Origin: Pseudomonadota bacterium
Lineage (GTDB): Bacteria > Myxococcota_A > Polyangia > Polyangiales > Polyangiaceae
NCBI GenBank assembly: GCA_023428245.1
Contig: JAEYYX010000085.1
Coordinates: 1 to 51,078, forward strand
DNA: 51,078 bases
Direction: 5' to 3'
The notes under the pieces were generated by a model. It made no database searches, was not told where the DNA came from, and was given only the letters and a program-made list of their open reading frames with translations. The position numbers and the translations under genes are program-made. Below are positions 24,021-32,742 of the stretch, piece by piece. How positions within the stretch are numbered: position 1 is the first letter of the stretch; every line of letters starts with the position of its first letter.

Positions 24021-25647
24021 TCCAAAGCGGTCCTTCGAGCCAACCGTCTTGCCTTCGAGAGCTCTGAAGCACGTCGCCCTCGGGAGTGATGGCGATCGGG
24101 GCGTTCTCGAGCGGGCGGGCGCCGTGGACGGGGTGGAGGAGGGTGCGTTCGACGCTGAGGTAAGGGCCCGCGACCCAGAGTGGAGAAAAGGGGGAACTGA
24201 GCTCGAGGAGCTTCTCTTCATTTCGCACGTCGCTCGGGCCAAGCTGGATCGCTTTGATCGAGCTTCCTTCTCGAAGGAGCGCGGAGCGACCTACCGAGGT
24301 CATGAAGCGTTCCTTGTCTCGGAGCAGCCAGGGTTTGCGCCCTTTGAGGTCGACGATGAGGGGGGCGCCGCTGGCGGTGAGGGAAATGAGCTCGGGGGAC
24401 CAGGGCAGCGAGGGTCCGGGCTCGAGATCGTAGCTCGCTCGGGCATCCTCGGCGCCGAGCTCGCGTACGAGACCTGGTCCGATCAGATAGAGCGGGAAGA
24501 GATACTGGGGTTTCTTTGGCTTCGTCTTGCTCTTTTTCGCCTCAGGATCGGGGCGCGGGCGATACTGCTCGCAGGCGACGAGCAGGAGCTTTCGCGGGCC
24601 GTCCGCGAAGCGCACGCGGGCGCCACACTTCGAGCTCGTGAGCTGTTTCTGAACCTTTCCTGAAACTAGTACGAGGCGGCCATCGTCCTCGCGCCTGATC
24701 CAATCCGCTCCAAGGGTCATGAGAAATCCGGGGGCCGGCTCGAAGGCGGCTTTGGGATCGCGACGTCGCCAGAGTTCGACCTTCTTGAGGAAGGTGGCGT
24801 TCGGCTCGCTCGCCTTTGCATAAGCGTCGTAGACGTGCGGAGGCCGTTCACAGCGGCTCTCGGGCCTTGCAGCAGGTGGGATGGTCCAGGATCCGGAGGG
24901 ACCGACTTCGGCCAGGAGAAACTCGCCGGAATAGCGGAGGTGGTGGGGAGCGAAGGAGAGCTCGAGCGTTTTCGAGGGAGCACCGGGGTCTTTGAGGTTA
25001 AAGATAGCGACTTGACTCGCCTTCGTGAGCAGGGCGAGTTCCGAGCTATCCTCGGAGAAGGCAGCGCTCGGGAGGCCGGGCTCTTTGTCCGCGCGCAGAG
25101 CGGGAGAGTATTGTGAGAGGTTACGGTCAAGGCCAAGCTCGAGATCGAGGAGCCAGAGCGCACCTGCTTCGAGCGTGAGCAAGAAGCGACCGTCTGGGGA
25201 CCAGTCGAGGAGCCTGTCAATTTTTCGGGGAATGGCGTCGGAGAGGCCGAGTTCGGCGGCGCGCGAGTCCCTTGCGTGGATTCTGATCTCCAGATTCGTG
25301 CCGCTTCCGAGACAAAGCGCGACCCAGCGGCCGCTCGGTCCAAAGGCTTCCAGTCGAAAGGGCCCCTTCTCGCTCACACTCCAGTCGACTTTCTGAGGAG
25401 GCGTAGATTCTTGAGCGGAAGAAAAATTATTGCCGGAGGGGAAATCGGCGGAAGTAGCTCGCGAATCCACTGACTGCGGCGAGTCTTGTGGAGGGGATGC
25501 GCTGGGCCCACCCTGCGAGTTTGCGGGAGGTAGAGTCTCGAGGGCCAAGGCGGCAGGAGGACGCGGCCCAGCGCAGGCAAACGCCATGAAAAGCGAGGCG
25601 AGGAGCAAGAAAGGGCCGCGAAAGCAGGCGGCGACGCGGGCTCGCAT
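23992..25647 (-). CDS. Propeller-like lipoprotein of unknown function
   Basis: The start at 25647 is chosen because MRARVAACFRGPFLLLASLF leads into FACAG, a lipoprotein signal with a cysteine near residue 25. The protein of about 551 residues has a Ser/Pro/Gln-rich linker to about residue 85. It then has repeated strand patterns such as FGPSGRWVALCLGSGTNLEI, DWSPDGRFLLTLEAGALWLLDL and AFSEDSSELALLT. These resemble WD40/TolB-type beta-propeller blades. A basic stretch near KKSKTKPKKPQ interrupts the propeller. No catalytic motif is seen. It is convergent with manA and ends inside it by 29 bases. Confidence 0.7.
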   Translation of the reverse strand: MRARVAACFRGPFLLLASLFMAFACAGPRPPAALALETLPPANSQGGPSASPPQDSPQSVDSRATSADFPSGNNFSSAQESTPPQKVDWSVSEKGPFRLEAFGPSGRWVALCLGSGTNLEIRIHARDSRAAELGLSDAIPRKIDRLLDWSPDGRFLLTLEAGALWLLDLELGLDRNLSQYSPALRADKEPGLPSAAFSEDSSELALLTKASQVAIFNLKDPGAPSKTLELSFAPHHLRYSGEFLLAEVGPSGSWTIPPAARPESRCERPPHVYDAYAKASEPNATFLKKVELWRRRDPKAAFEPAPGFLMTLGADWIRREDDGRLVLVSGKVQKQLTSSKCGARVRFADGPRKLLLVACEQYRPRPDPEAKKSKTKPKKPQYLFPLYLIGPGLVRELGAEDARASYDLEPGPSLPWSPELISLTASGAPLIVDLKGRKPWLLRDKERFMTSVGRSALLREGSSIKAIQLGPSDVRNEEKLLELSSPFSPLWVAGPYLSVERTLLHPVHGARPLENAPIAITPEGDVLQSSRRQDGWLEGPLWITRPFQQAN

Positions 25648-25870
25648 GGGGGCATGGTACACGAGTTTCCTTGTCCTCCTCGCCCTTGGCTCAGGTCTCG
25701 GTTTCTGGCTCTGGGAAGGCGGGGCCCGTTCCGCATCTCCGGAAAAAGGGCGGGGCGGGAGCCAGGGGGCCTCGGAAGCTCGCCCCACTGCGGCGGACAC
25801 CGGCGCACATCGCGGGCCGGGATTTGAGTCCCAAGCCAATGACGACTAAGCGGTGGATCCCGACTCATCA

Positions 25871-25939
25871 AGGGATAGAAAAATGAGAACTGACGGTGCT
25901 TGTGTTGTGAAGCCCGCCGTCTCGATCTGTCCTATCCCT
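25871..25939. promoter_or_regulatory. Spaced inverted repeat upstream of the GH6 gene
   Basis: AGGGATAG at 25871-25878 and CTATCCCT at 25932-25939 form a perfect 8-base inverted repeat with a 53-base spacer. It ends 17 bases before the GH6 start codon. The spacing suits a looped operator or a leader hairpin enclosing a promoter. A chance repeat cannot be ruled out. Confidence 0.3.
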
Positions 25940-25956
25940 GCTTTAGGAGTTCAAGA

Positions 25957-27033
25957 ATGATTCAGACTCACATGAAACGAATGGTTCGCGCCGGCCAAGC
26001 GGTGCTTATGACTCTTGCGCTGTCCGCGACGCTCCCGGCTTGCGTGAAGAAGTCCTCTCCCGAATCCTCGCAGGGTACGAAATTGCCCGCGAGCGGTAAG
26101 GCCCCCACAGACCCTAACGCGCCGATCGCGGAGCCGCCTGTTCCTCCGCCCGGCCCGCCGAACCCTCTGGTTGGGGCGACGCTGTTCGTCGATCCGGACT
26201 CGCTCGCCATGCTTCGCGCCAAGCACGCCGACCCGGCCACGGCGGCGATCCTGAACCGCATCGCGCAGCAGCCACAGGCGCTCTGGATGGGCGGCTGGAA
26301 CTCGAACATCTTTCGCGCCGTCGAGCACTTCGTCGCGCGCGCGAAGGCCGCGGGCGCGGTGCCCGTCATGATCGCGTATAACATTCCGCTCCGCGATTGC
26401 GGTCAGTACTCGCAGGGTGGCCTGAAAACCATCGACGAGTACAAGCGCTGGATCAGCGACGTGGCAGCGGGTATCGGCGACGACAAGGCCGTCGTGATCC
26501 TCGAGCCTGACGCTCTCGGTCACTTCCAGGAGTGTCTGAGCGATCAACAGAAGCAGGAGCGCCTCGATGCGCTGAACTTCGGCGTACGCGCTCTCCGCAA
26601 GAACCCGAACACGGCAGTATATCTCGACGTTGGACACGCTCGCTGGCTGAGCGTCGACGAGGCTGTGGAGCGCCTGACTGAGGCGGGTGTCCAGTACGCG
26701 AACGGCTTCTCCCTGAACGTGTCGAACTATGTGTCGACGGAAGAGAACATGGCGTACGGCAAGGCGATCTCTGAGCGGATCGGCGGAAAGCACTTCGTCA
26801 TCGACACGAGCCGCAACGGCGCCGGGCCTTACGAAGAGGCCAAGACGCCCGAGGAGAGCTGGTGTAACCCCCCCGGTCGGAAGATCGGTCAGGCTCCGAC
26901 GACCGACACGGGCGAGCCTCTCTGCGATGGATTTTTGTGGCTGAAGCGCCCCGGTGAGTCCGACGGCCAGTGCCAAGGCGGTCCGCCCGCAGGCCAGTGG
27001 TTCGAGCAGCGTGCGATCGAACTGGCTCAGTAA
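25957..27033 (+). CDS. Glycoside hydrolase family 6 lipoprotein (cellulase-type)
   Basis: ATG at 25957 is the start because AGGAG lies seven bases upstream and a lipoprotein signal follows (TLALSATLPAC, C29). A Pro-rich linker runs to about residue 70. The rest is one GH6 catalytic domain, an inverting beta-1,4-glucanase fold. The first signature is YNIPLRDC, with D147 and C148. The second, ILEPDALG, carries the catalytic acid D185, and C193 probably pairs with C148. The C-terminal WCNPPGRKIG and FLWLKRPGESDG segments, typical of GH6, are intact. There is no carbohydrate-binding module. It is probably anchored on the outer membrane and acts on beta-glucan outside the cell. A strong terminator follows, so it is monocistronic. 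Confidence 0.93.
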   Translation: MIQTHMKRMVRAGQAVLMTLALSATLPACVKKSSPESSQGTKLPASGKAPTDPNAPIAEPPVPPPGPPNPLVGATLFVDPDSLAMLRAKHADPATAAILNRIAQQPQALWMGGWNSNIFRAVEHFVARAKAAGAVPVMIAYNIPLRDCGQYSQGGLKTIDEYKRWISDVAAGIGDDKAVVILEPDALGHFQECLSDQQKQERLDALNFGVRALRKNPNTAVYLDVGHARWLSVDEAVERLTEAGVQYANGFSLNVSNYVSTEENMAYGKAISERIGGKHFVIDTSRNGAGPYEEAKTPEESWCNPPGRKIGQAPTTDTGEPLCDGFLWLKRPGESDGQCQGGPPAGQWFEQRAIELAQ

Positions 27034-27054
27034 GAGCTTCGAGACCAAATCAGG

Positions 27055-27085
27055 ACGGGCCGGCGCGAAAGCGCTGGTCCGTTTT
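27055..27085 (+). terminator. Rho-independent terminator after the GH6 gene
   Basis: A 12-base-pair stem (ACGGGCCGGCGC with GCGCTGGTCCGT, two G-U pairs) closes on a GAAA tetraloop, and a TTTT run follows at 27082-27085. It starts 21 bases after the GH6 stop codon. Confidence 0.88.
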
Positions 27086-27150
27086 CATTTGGTACGCACA
27101 GTCGAAGGGCGTGCCGTCCTCAATGTGGGGAGCTTCGCGCTCCTCGTGAC

Positions 27151-28128
27151 TCACTTTTGGCCGGTGAGATATTCCTTCGGCGTCGTCCCTAGCAGATCGC
27201 GGAACACGCGATGAAACTGGGCGTAGCTGCCGAAGCCTGCGTCGAGGGCCGCCTGTAGAAGGTTTCCTCCGCCCGGCGCGACGAGCGTGAAGAAGCGCTC
27301 GATACGAAGGCGATTGCGGTACTCGACGATACTCACGCCCATCTGTTCCCGAAACAAGGCGGTGAGCCGGCTCGGGCTCAGGCCGAGCCGCTTCGCGAGC
27401 GTGCCAGCGGGCAGACTCGGGTTCCCGTGGAGGGCGTGAACGGCGCTGATCACGATCGACTGTGAGTCGTGTTCGCCTACCCGCGGAAGACGCGCGAGCA
27501 CCGATTGCCAAGGGAGGACCCCTGTCCCGCGCCTGAGGTCGTCAATGATGCCGCCTAAGAGGCGCGAGAGGATGGCGAGCTGGACTTGTTTGCTCTCGTC
27601 GAGGCGCGTTCCTGAACGGGCGGCGTCGTTGCAGAAGAGGCCAAGCACACTCGAGGCGCCAACGATCGGAGTGATCGCGTTCCATCCGTAACCCGCGACT
27701 CGAGCCTCGTCTTCGATCTGAACGATGAGCGGGACCTCGTCAAAGGTGAGCCAAGGCGAATCGCCCGCGAGAGCCTGCGCTTTGGCTTGTCTGTGATGGA
27801 ACCCTTCTTCGAAGAAGATGTGATGTTCGTCGGTCGTCTCGCCAGAGAGACCTGTTCCCCAGGTGCCGCAGAGTTTGGTCCCGGAGTCGTCGTACAGAAA
27901 GATCGCTGTGCGCTCGAGGCCAATCCTGTCGCGCGCTACCTCGACGGCGCGCTTCAGGACGAGTTCGAGATCGCGGTAGGTTCGGAGCTCGTCGGCAGCC
28001 GACAGCACAGAGAGTCCGCCGACCGGACTCGGGAGCGTGCGTGGCGACGGGTAGTGACTGCCCGTTAAGAGCGGCCAATCGACAGCCGTCGGTTTCGGGG
28101 GCTTCGGCGCTGCCATCGGCTGCGACAT
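27151..28128 (-). CDS. GAF-AraC family transcriptional regulator
   Basis: This 325-residue regulator has a GAF-like sensor domain at about 50-195 (ERTAIFLYDDSGTKLCGTWG, then ITPIVGASSVLGLFCND) and a C-terminal AraC-type double helix-turn-helix at about 225-322. The first helix-turn-helix is seen in LAKRLGLSPSRLTALFREQMGVS. The second is in ALDAGFGSYAQFHRVFRDLLGTTPKEY, the usual AraC signature. GAF sensing plus AraC output is less common than cupin-AraC. The ligand is unknown. It begins 14 bases after the def stop, so it is probably cotranscribed with def. It ends convergent with the GH6 gene, which is a possible but unproven target. Confidence 0.9.
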   Translation of the reverse strand: MSQPMAAPKPPKPTAVDWPLLTGSHYPSPRTLPSPVGGLSVLSAADELRTYRDLELVLKRAVEVARDRIGLERTAIFLYDDSGTKLCGTWGTGLSGETTDEHHIFFEEGFHHRQAKAQALAGDSPWLTFDEVPLIVQIEDEARVAGYGWNAITPIVGASSVLGLFCNDAARSGTRLDESKQVQLAILSRLLGGIIDDLRRGTGVLPWQSVLARLPRVGEHDSQSIVISAVHALHGNPSLPAGTLAKRLGLSPSRLTALFREQMGVSIVEYRNRLRIERFFTLVAPGGGNLLQAALDAGFGSYAQFHRVFRDLLGTTPKEYLTGQK

Positions 28129-28142
28129 CCTGACTTACCATG

Positions 28143-28700
28143 TTATGATTGAAAGACGCGCAGCCGCTTCTCATTTTCCACAAATTTGTCGTACTCCTCG
28201 GTGAAAGTGAGAGTCCTGGGGTCAGCGCGGTCGACGAACAGTACGCCATCGAGGTGATCGAGTTCATGTCCCACGACCGCGGCGAGTGGACCTTTGAACT
28301 CGCGTTCGAAAGGCACGCCGTTCTGGTCCACGGCGCGGAGTAGGATGTGGGCGGGGCGGCGAACGAGTCCGCGCAGGCCAGGCACCGAGAGGCAGCCTTC
28401 GTACATTTCGACTGTGACTCGCTCGGAGATCACGCTCCAGACAGGGTTGATCCAGACCGAGAGCGGGAGCGCTCCGAGTCCTGGGTAGCGGGGATTGTCA
28501 CGCACCTCAGCGACGGCGATGCGCAGACTCTGGCCGATCTGTGGCGCCGCAAGACCGGCGCCGTGGTTTGCGCGCATCGTCTCGATCATGTCCTCGATGA
28601 GCTCCTGGACCGAATCTGTAGTAGTAGCCGAGAGCGGCAGTTCTTCGGCGCGTCTGCGGAGGATGGGATGACCGAGTTTGAGCAGAGGACGGACTCCCAT
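28143..28700 (-). CDS. def: Peptide deformylase
   Basis: The protein removes the formyl group from the N-terminal methionine of new proteins. The start at 28700 gives 185 residues beginning MGVRPLLKLGHPILRR, as expected. The three family motifs are present: GAGLAAPQIG (47-56), EGCLS with metal ligand C103, and HELDH with H145, E146 and H149. The upstream-extended frame is not supported. fmt is not adjacent here; instead a GAF-AraC gene follows after 14 bases. The gene diverges from recQ across 56 bases. Confidence 0.96.
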   Translation of the reverse strand: MGVRPLLKLGHPILRRRAEELPLSATTTDSVQELIEDMIETMRANHGAGLAAPQIGQSLRIAVAEVRDNPRYPGLGALPLSVWINPVWSVISERVTVEMYEGCLSVPGLRGLVRRPAHILLRAVDQNGVPFEREFKGPLAAVVGHELDHLDGVLFVDRADPRTLTFTEEYDKFVENEKRLRVFQS

Positions 28701-28756
28701 GGCTGACGGAGAGTGTACTCGACGACCCCGGCTTCTGGCGATAAAGGGTTTCAGTC

Positions 28757-30478
28757 GTGCCCTCCGAGGTTTCACCATTTCGACAGCGCGCGGCGCGCCT
28801 CCTGTCCGCGCTGGGCGAGGAGAATTCCCTCGAGACGGTGCGCGCGGCGCAGCTCGAGCTGTCCCGGATGCGGGACGCCTTCCGTAGAAAGACACATGTG
28901 TTCGACGCGCCGACGTTGGCCATGCTGAAAGACTTGGCGGCGAGGGCGAAGAAACGGAGCGAGGCGGGACTCGGTGAGGCGCGCCAGCTCGCGCTCAAGA
29001 CCCTCCAAGATACCTTCGGTTACGAGTCGTTTCGCCCAGGCCAAGAGGACCTCATCGCGAGTGTCCTAGCGGGCCGCGACACGGTCGGGATCATGCCGAC
29101 CGGCGCCGGAAAGTCCCTTACCTACCAAATCCCTGCGCGGATCTTGGGCGGGACGAGTCTCGTAGTCTCGCCGCTCATCGCGCTCATGAAAGATCAAGTC
29201 GACGCGGTGAGCGAGGTGGGGATTCGCGCGACCTATCTGAACTCAACCCTGTCCCCTGAAGAGCGCAGCGCGCGACTCGCCGCCCTCAAGCGCGGGGAGT
29301 ATGAGCTCCTTTACGCGGCTCCCGAGGGCCTCGAGGGCAGTGTGGGTTCGGTCTTGGGCGGGCTCGATCTCAGGTTCATTGCCATCGACGAGGCCCATTG
29401 CATCAGCCAATGGGGACACGACTTCCGTCCCGCCTACCGCAAGCTTTTCGGCCTCAAGCAGCGCTATCACGTGCCGATCCTCGCGCTCACCGCGACAGCA
29501 ACGGCCGAGGTGACGGCCGACATTCAGAAGCAGCTCTCGATGCACGATCCGTGTCTTTTGCGCGGCTCGTTCTATCGAAACAACCTGCGACTCGCCGCGT
29601 ACAAGAAGGGAGACTCCCTGGGGATGACGGCCCAAAACGCTATCCTGCGCCTGACCCAGTCGCGGCCCGGTCAAAGCGGGATCATCTATTGTCTCTCGCG
29701 GAAGAAGACGGAAGAACTGGCCTCCTTCTTGCGCAGCCATGGCGTGAGCGCTCGCGCCTATCACGCGGGCCTCAGCACCGAGCAGCGCTCCGAGATCCAG
29801 GATGCGTTTCGAGACGACCGTATTGACGTGATCACGGCCACGATCGCCTTTGGCATGGGTATCGACAAGCCGAACGTGCGCTATGTCATCCACGCGGACA
29901 TGCCACGCAGCGTCGAGGGCTATTATCAGGAGATCGGACGCGCAGGTCGCGACGGGCTAGAGAGCGAGTGTGTCCTTTTCTACTCGTGGAGTGAGGTGCG
30001 GGCCTACGATAGGTTCGCGGCTGAGAGCGGGGACGACATCCTTGCGGATCGGATTCGGTCTCAGGCGCGGGAGATGTTCGAGATGGCGGAGGCGACCGAG
30101 TGTCGGCACGCGACTCTCGTCGGATATTTCGGGGAGAGGATTGGCCCTTGTGGCGCGAGCTGCGAGCGTTGCTCAGGTGCGGATATTCTTCTCAGCGCTC
30201 AGGGGCGTCGCACGGTTCAGAGAGTTCGACCGAACGCTGCTCCCCGGGAGTCGGAGATTGACGGAGAGCTTTTCGAGGCGCTGCGCGCCTGCAGGCGTGC
30301 GCTGGCCGAGGAGCGAGATGTGCCGGCCTATGTCGTGTTTAGCGACGCCAGTCTGCTCGAAATGGCTGCGCTCCGGCCGACGACCCTCGGGGAGCTCAGC
30401 CGGATTCCGGGTGTGGGACCGACGAAGCTCGCCCGCTATGGCGAGGCGTTCTTGAAAGTATTGCGCGCTTCTGGGTGA
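28757..30478 (+). CDS. recQ: RecQ-type DNA helicase with N-terminal extension
   Basis: This 573-residue 3-to-5-prime DNA helicase acts in recombination and fork repair. The helicase motifs run FGYESFRPGQ, Walker A GIMPTGAGKS (K119), DEAH at 211-214, LTATAT, and the second RecA domain with AFGMGIDKPNVR and QEIGRAGRDG. A zinc site is made by the cysteine of EATECRH plus GPCGASCERCSG. An HRDC domain ends the protein (about 495-573). Two things are odd. About 75 helical residues precede the helicase domain, and only about 35 residues separate the zinc site from HRDC, so the RQC winged helix is missing. GTG at 28757 is the most upstream start. Confidence 0.92.
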   Translation: MPSEVSPFRQRAARLLSALGEENSLETVRAAQLELSRMRDAFRRKTHVFDAPTLAMLKDLAARAKKRSEAGLGEARQLALKTLQDTFGYESFRPGQEDLIASVLAGRDTVGIMPTGAGKSLTYQIPARILGGTSLVVSPLIALMKDQVDAVSEVGIRATYLNSTLSPEERSARLAALKRGEYELLYAAPEGLEGSVGSVLGGLDLRFIAIDEAHCISQWGHDFRPAYRKLFGLKQRYHVPILALTATATAEVTADIQKQLSMHDPCLLRGSFYRNNLRLAAYKKGDSLGMTAQNAILRLTQSRPGQSGIIYCLSRKKTEELASFLRSHGVSARAYHAGLSTEQRSEIQDAFRDDRIDVITATIAFGMGIDKPNVRYVIHADMPRSVEGYYQEIGRAGRDGLESECVLFYSWSEVRAYDRFAAESGDDILADRIRSQAREMFEMAEATECRHATLVGYFGERIGPCGASCERCSGADILLSAQGRRTVQRVRPNAAPRESEIDGELFEALRACRRALAEERDVPAYVVFSDASLLEMAALRPTTLGELSRIPGVGPTKLARYGEAFLKVLRASG

Positions 30479-30603
30479 GGGTCGAGGGCCCCCGCGCGCG
30501 TCGCCTCAAGGAGGAGTGGAGGCGAGCACGATGGGAGCAGTTGAACTGCGCTCAAGGCTCCGCCAAAGGAGGCTTGCGCGCGGTGAGGGACACGCGGGGA
30601 GCT

Positions 30604-32205
30604 CTACGAGGACGCCCCTGAGCTAGGATCGTCGCTGGCGCGGAGGAGCTTCTTCATCTGGCTCAGAGACGATGGCTCCATTTCGCGCATCCACCAGTTC
30701 TCCGCGTCATACGCTGTCCAATCGTGGGCGCAGCCGAGCGTGCCGAGTCGAATGGCGAGCTCTCGTGCGGTCGCGGGGCGCGCGTCGGGGTACTTCTCCA
30801 GGCAGAGCAGGATGAGCTCCTCGAGGTCGTCCGGGATCGGCTGTTTCGCGATTTCCTTCGGGGAAGGAGGTTTCTCATGAGCATGGGCCAGGGCCATCGC
30901 GGTCGGGGGCATGCCTGGGAAAACCAAGCGCCCCGTGACCAAGAAGAACAGGACGCAGCCGAGGGAGTAAATGTCGGCGCGGCCGTCCACAGTGTCCCCC
31001 CGCACCATTTCAGGAGAAATGAAAGCGGGTGTGCCTGTCATCATTCCCTCACGGGTAATCGTTGAGAGTTCTCCTGTGGTTTGGCCGATGCCCACCAAGC
31101 CGAAGTCGAGCACCTTCACGAAGTCGTACTGCTGACCAGCGCGCACGATCATGATGTTGCCCGGCTTGACGTCGCGGTGGATAAGGCCGGCTTGGTGCGC
31201 TTCTCCGAGTGAGTCAGCCACCTGCCGGATGAGGTAACAAGCGCGACCGGGCGAGAGCGGACCGTAAACTTGGACAAGGCGCTGGAGGTCAATGCCGACC
31301 AAATGTTCCATCACGTAGTAATAGAGGCCCGTATCTGTGATCCCGTAGTCGAAGACGCGAACCGTATGGGGCGACGTGAGCAGGGCCGTGACCTGGGCTT
31401 CGCGCCGGAAGCGGCGGAGCGCCTCGGCCCGCTTCTTTCGGCTCTCATGGCGCGCCGCAGGGATGAGCTTGATGGCAGCCGGACGAAGCAGGTAACGGTG
31501 CTCCGCCATCCAAACTTCCCCCATACCCCCCTCGCCGATTTTCCGTACCAGGTTGTAGCTGCCGGCGTGTCTCGGCTCGTCGGCGCGGATGCGCCGGATC
31601 AGCTCCGAACACCAATAGCCAGCGGCGCCCGCGAAGAGCGCGACCATCGTCGAGCGGAAGATGTACTCCGGATGAACGTCGCGCGTGAGGCTGAGGCCAA
31701 AGAGGCCGACGGGCTGGGTCAGAGCAGCCAGAATCGGCATGATGCGGCCGAGAAAGCCGTGGGGAGGTAGGGTGAGCGGGACGATGACGCTCGCGAACGC
31801 AGCCCAGGAGAGGAGCGGAGGATCGGGGCTCGGTGAGGGCGAGAGGGAGAGCGTGAAGGCTCGGAAGAGCTGATAGGCGAGGCCGAACCTGAGAACTTGC
31901 GTATCGGAGAAGTTCTTGAGACGGACCACTAAGAACATGCTCATGTCGAGCAAGACGCCCGTCTCGGCGAGCGTGATGCCCAAAGGCTCCAAGACGAGCG
32001 GGCGCGCCAGCGGATCGGGATGAACGGTGTTGATCAGGCGCTGGACCAAGGTCAGTGCGAAGACTGCGACAGCGATCCAGCCGAGGCGGTCGCGACTTGT
32101 CGCGAGCAGCTCGGGTGAAGCAGAGACTAAAGCCGGCGTGAGGCGACGGAGCGCGGACTGAGGGCTCTCGTCCGCCCGTCCCTTGCGCCGCTTCCTGAGC
32201 CCCAT
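30604..32205 (-). CDS. Membrane Ser/Thr protein kinase with N-terminal multi-helix sensor
   Basis: This 533-residue protein has a hydrophobic N-terminal half (about 40-200) with five or six membrane segments. A PknB-type kinase domain starts at about residue 217. The kinase has the glycine loop GEGGMG (224-229), the ATP-binding K246, HRDVKPGN with catalytic D345, DFG at 367-369, and GTPAFISPE as the activation-segment end. All catalytic residues are present. The membrane part before the kinase reverses the usual kinase-TM-sensor order and looks like an integral sensor. The ligand is unknown. It lies 26 bases after yqeY on the same strand. Confidence 0.93.
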   Translation of the reverse strand: MGLRKRRKGRADESPQSALRRLTPALVSASPELLATSRDRLGWIAVAVFALTLVQRLINTVHPDPLARPLVLEPLGITLAETGVLLDMSMFLVVRLKNFSDTQVLRFGLAYQLFRAFTLSLSPSPSPDPPLLSWAAFASVIVPLTLPPHGFLGRIMPILAALTQPVGLFGLSLTRDVHPEYIFRSTMVALFAGAAGYWCSELIRRIRADEPRHAGSYNLVRKIGEGGMGEVWMAEHRYLLRPAAIKLIPAARHESRKKRAEALRRFRREAQVTALLTSPHTVRVFDYGITDTGLYYYVMEHLVGIDLQRLVQVYGPLSPGRACYLIRQVADSLGEAHQAGLIHRDVKPGNIMIVRAGQQYDFVKVLDFGLVGIGQTTGELSTITREGMMTGTPAFISPEMVRGDTVDGRADIYSLGCVLFFLVTGRLVFPGMPPTAMALAHAHEKPPSPKEIAKQPIPDDLEELILLCLEKYPDARPATARELAIRLGTLGCAHDWTAYDAENWWMREMEPSSLSQMKKLLRASDDPSSGASS

Positions 32206-32231
32206 CTCACCTTTGCCCCGAGGTTTGCCTG

Positions 32232-32669
32232 TCAGGAGCGGATCTTCTGGAGCGCCTGAGTGACAGTCTTGGCGTCGGCGGTGATGCCTTGGCCCTTGAG
32301 AGCCTTCATGGCAGCGCCCATGGCGGGCCCTTCGCCGGGCGCGTTCCGAATCGTGTCTGCCGCCCCCGCCAGAGCTAGGACGAGCTCATCGACGCCGAGC
32401 GCTTTCGGGAGCAGGCTGAGGAGGACGGACTCCTCGAGCTCGAGGTTCGCGCGAGTTTCGGCGTCAGCCTGAGGGAGCGTTTCGCGCACCGACTTCAGCA
32501 TCTTGCGGAGGATGCCCTGCACGTCTTCGTCCGACAGCTCACGGGACTCGCGCGCGGCGGTCATGGTGATCTCGCCGGTCGCGACGCGGAGGATTTCTTT
32601 CTCCGTCGTATTGCCCGCCTTCATCGCGGCGAACATTCGCTTCTTGATCTCGTCGGCCAAACTGCTCAT
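32232..32669 (-). CDS. yqeY: GatB/YqeY domain protein
   Basis: This 145-residue all-helical protein matches the YqeY family over its length: LADEIKKRMFAAMKAGNTTEKEILRV at the start, the central ELEESVLLSLLPKALG, and the C-terminal GPAMGAAMKALKGQGITADA. The domain is homologous to the tail of GatB, where it contacts tRNA. The stand-alone protein has no proven reaction. It sits between a cystathionine-synthase-like gene 73 bases upstream and the membrane kinase 26 bases downstream, all on the minus strand. Confidence 0.93.
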   Translation of the reverse strand: MSSLADEIKKRMFAAMKAGNTTEKEILRVATGEITMTAARESRELSDEDVQGILRKMLKSVRETLPQADAETRANLELEESVLLSLLPKALGVDELVLALAGAADTIRNAPGEGPAMGAAMKALKGQGITADAKTVTQALQKIRS

Positions 32670-32742
32670 CAGAAGCCCCTTATAGCGCCGAGGTGCACCC
32701 GCGCCGATAGCCCCCGAGGGGCGAGCGGCGGAAATGGCTGAA

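Noticed and set aside
30501..30525. Hairpin TCGCCTC/GAGGCGA after recQ.
   Set aside because: It has an 11-base loop and no T run, so it is too weak to list as a terminator.
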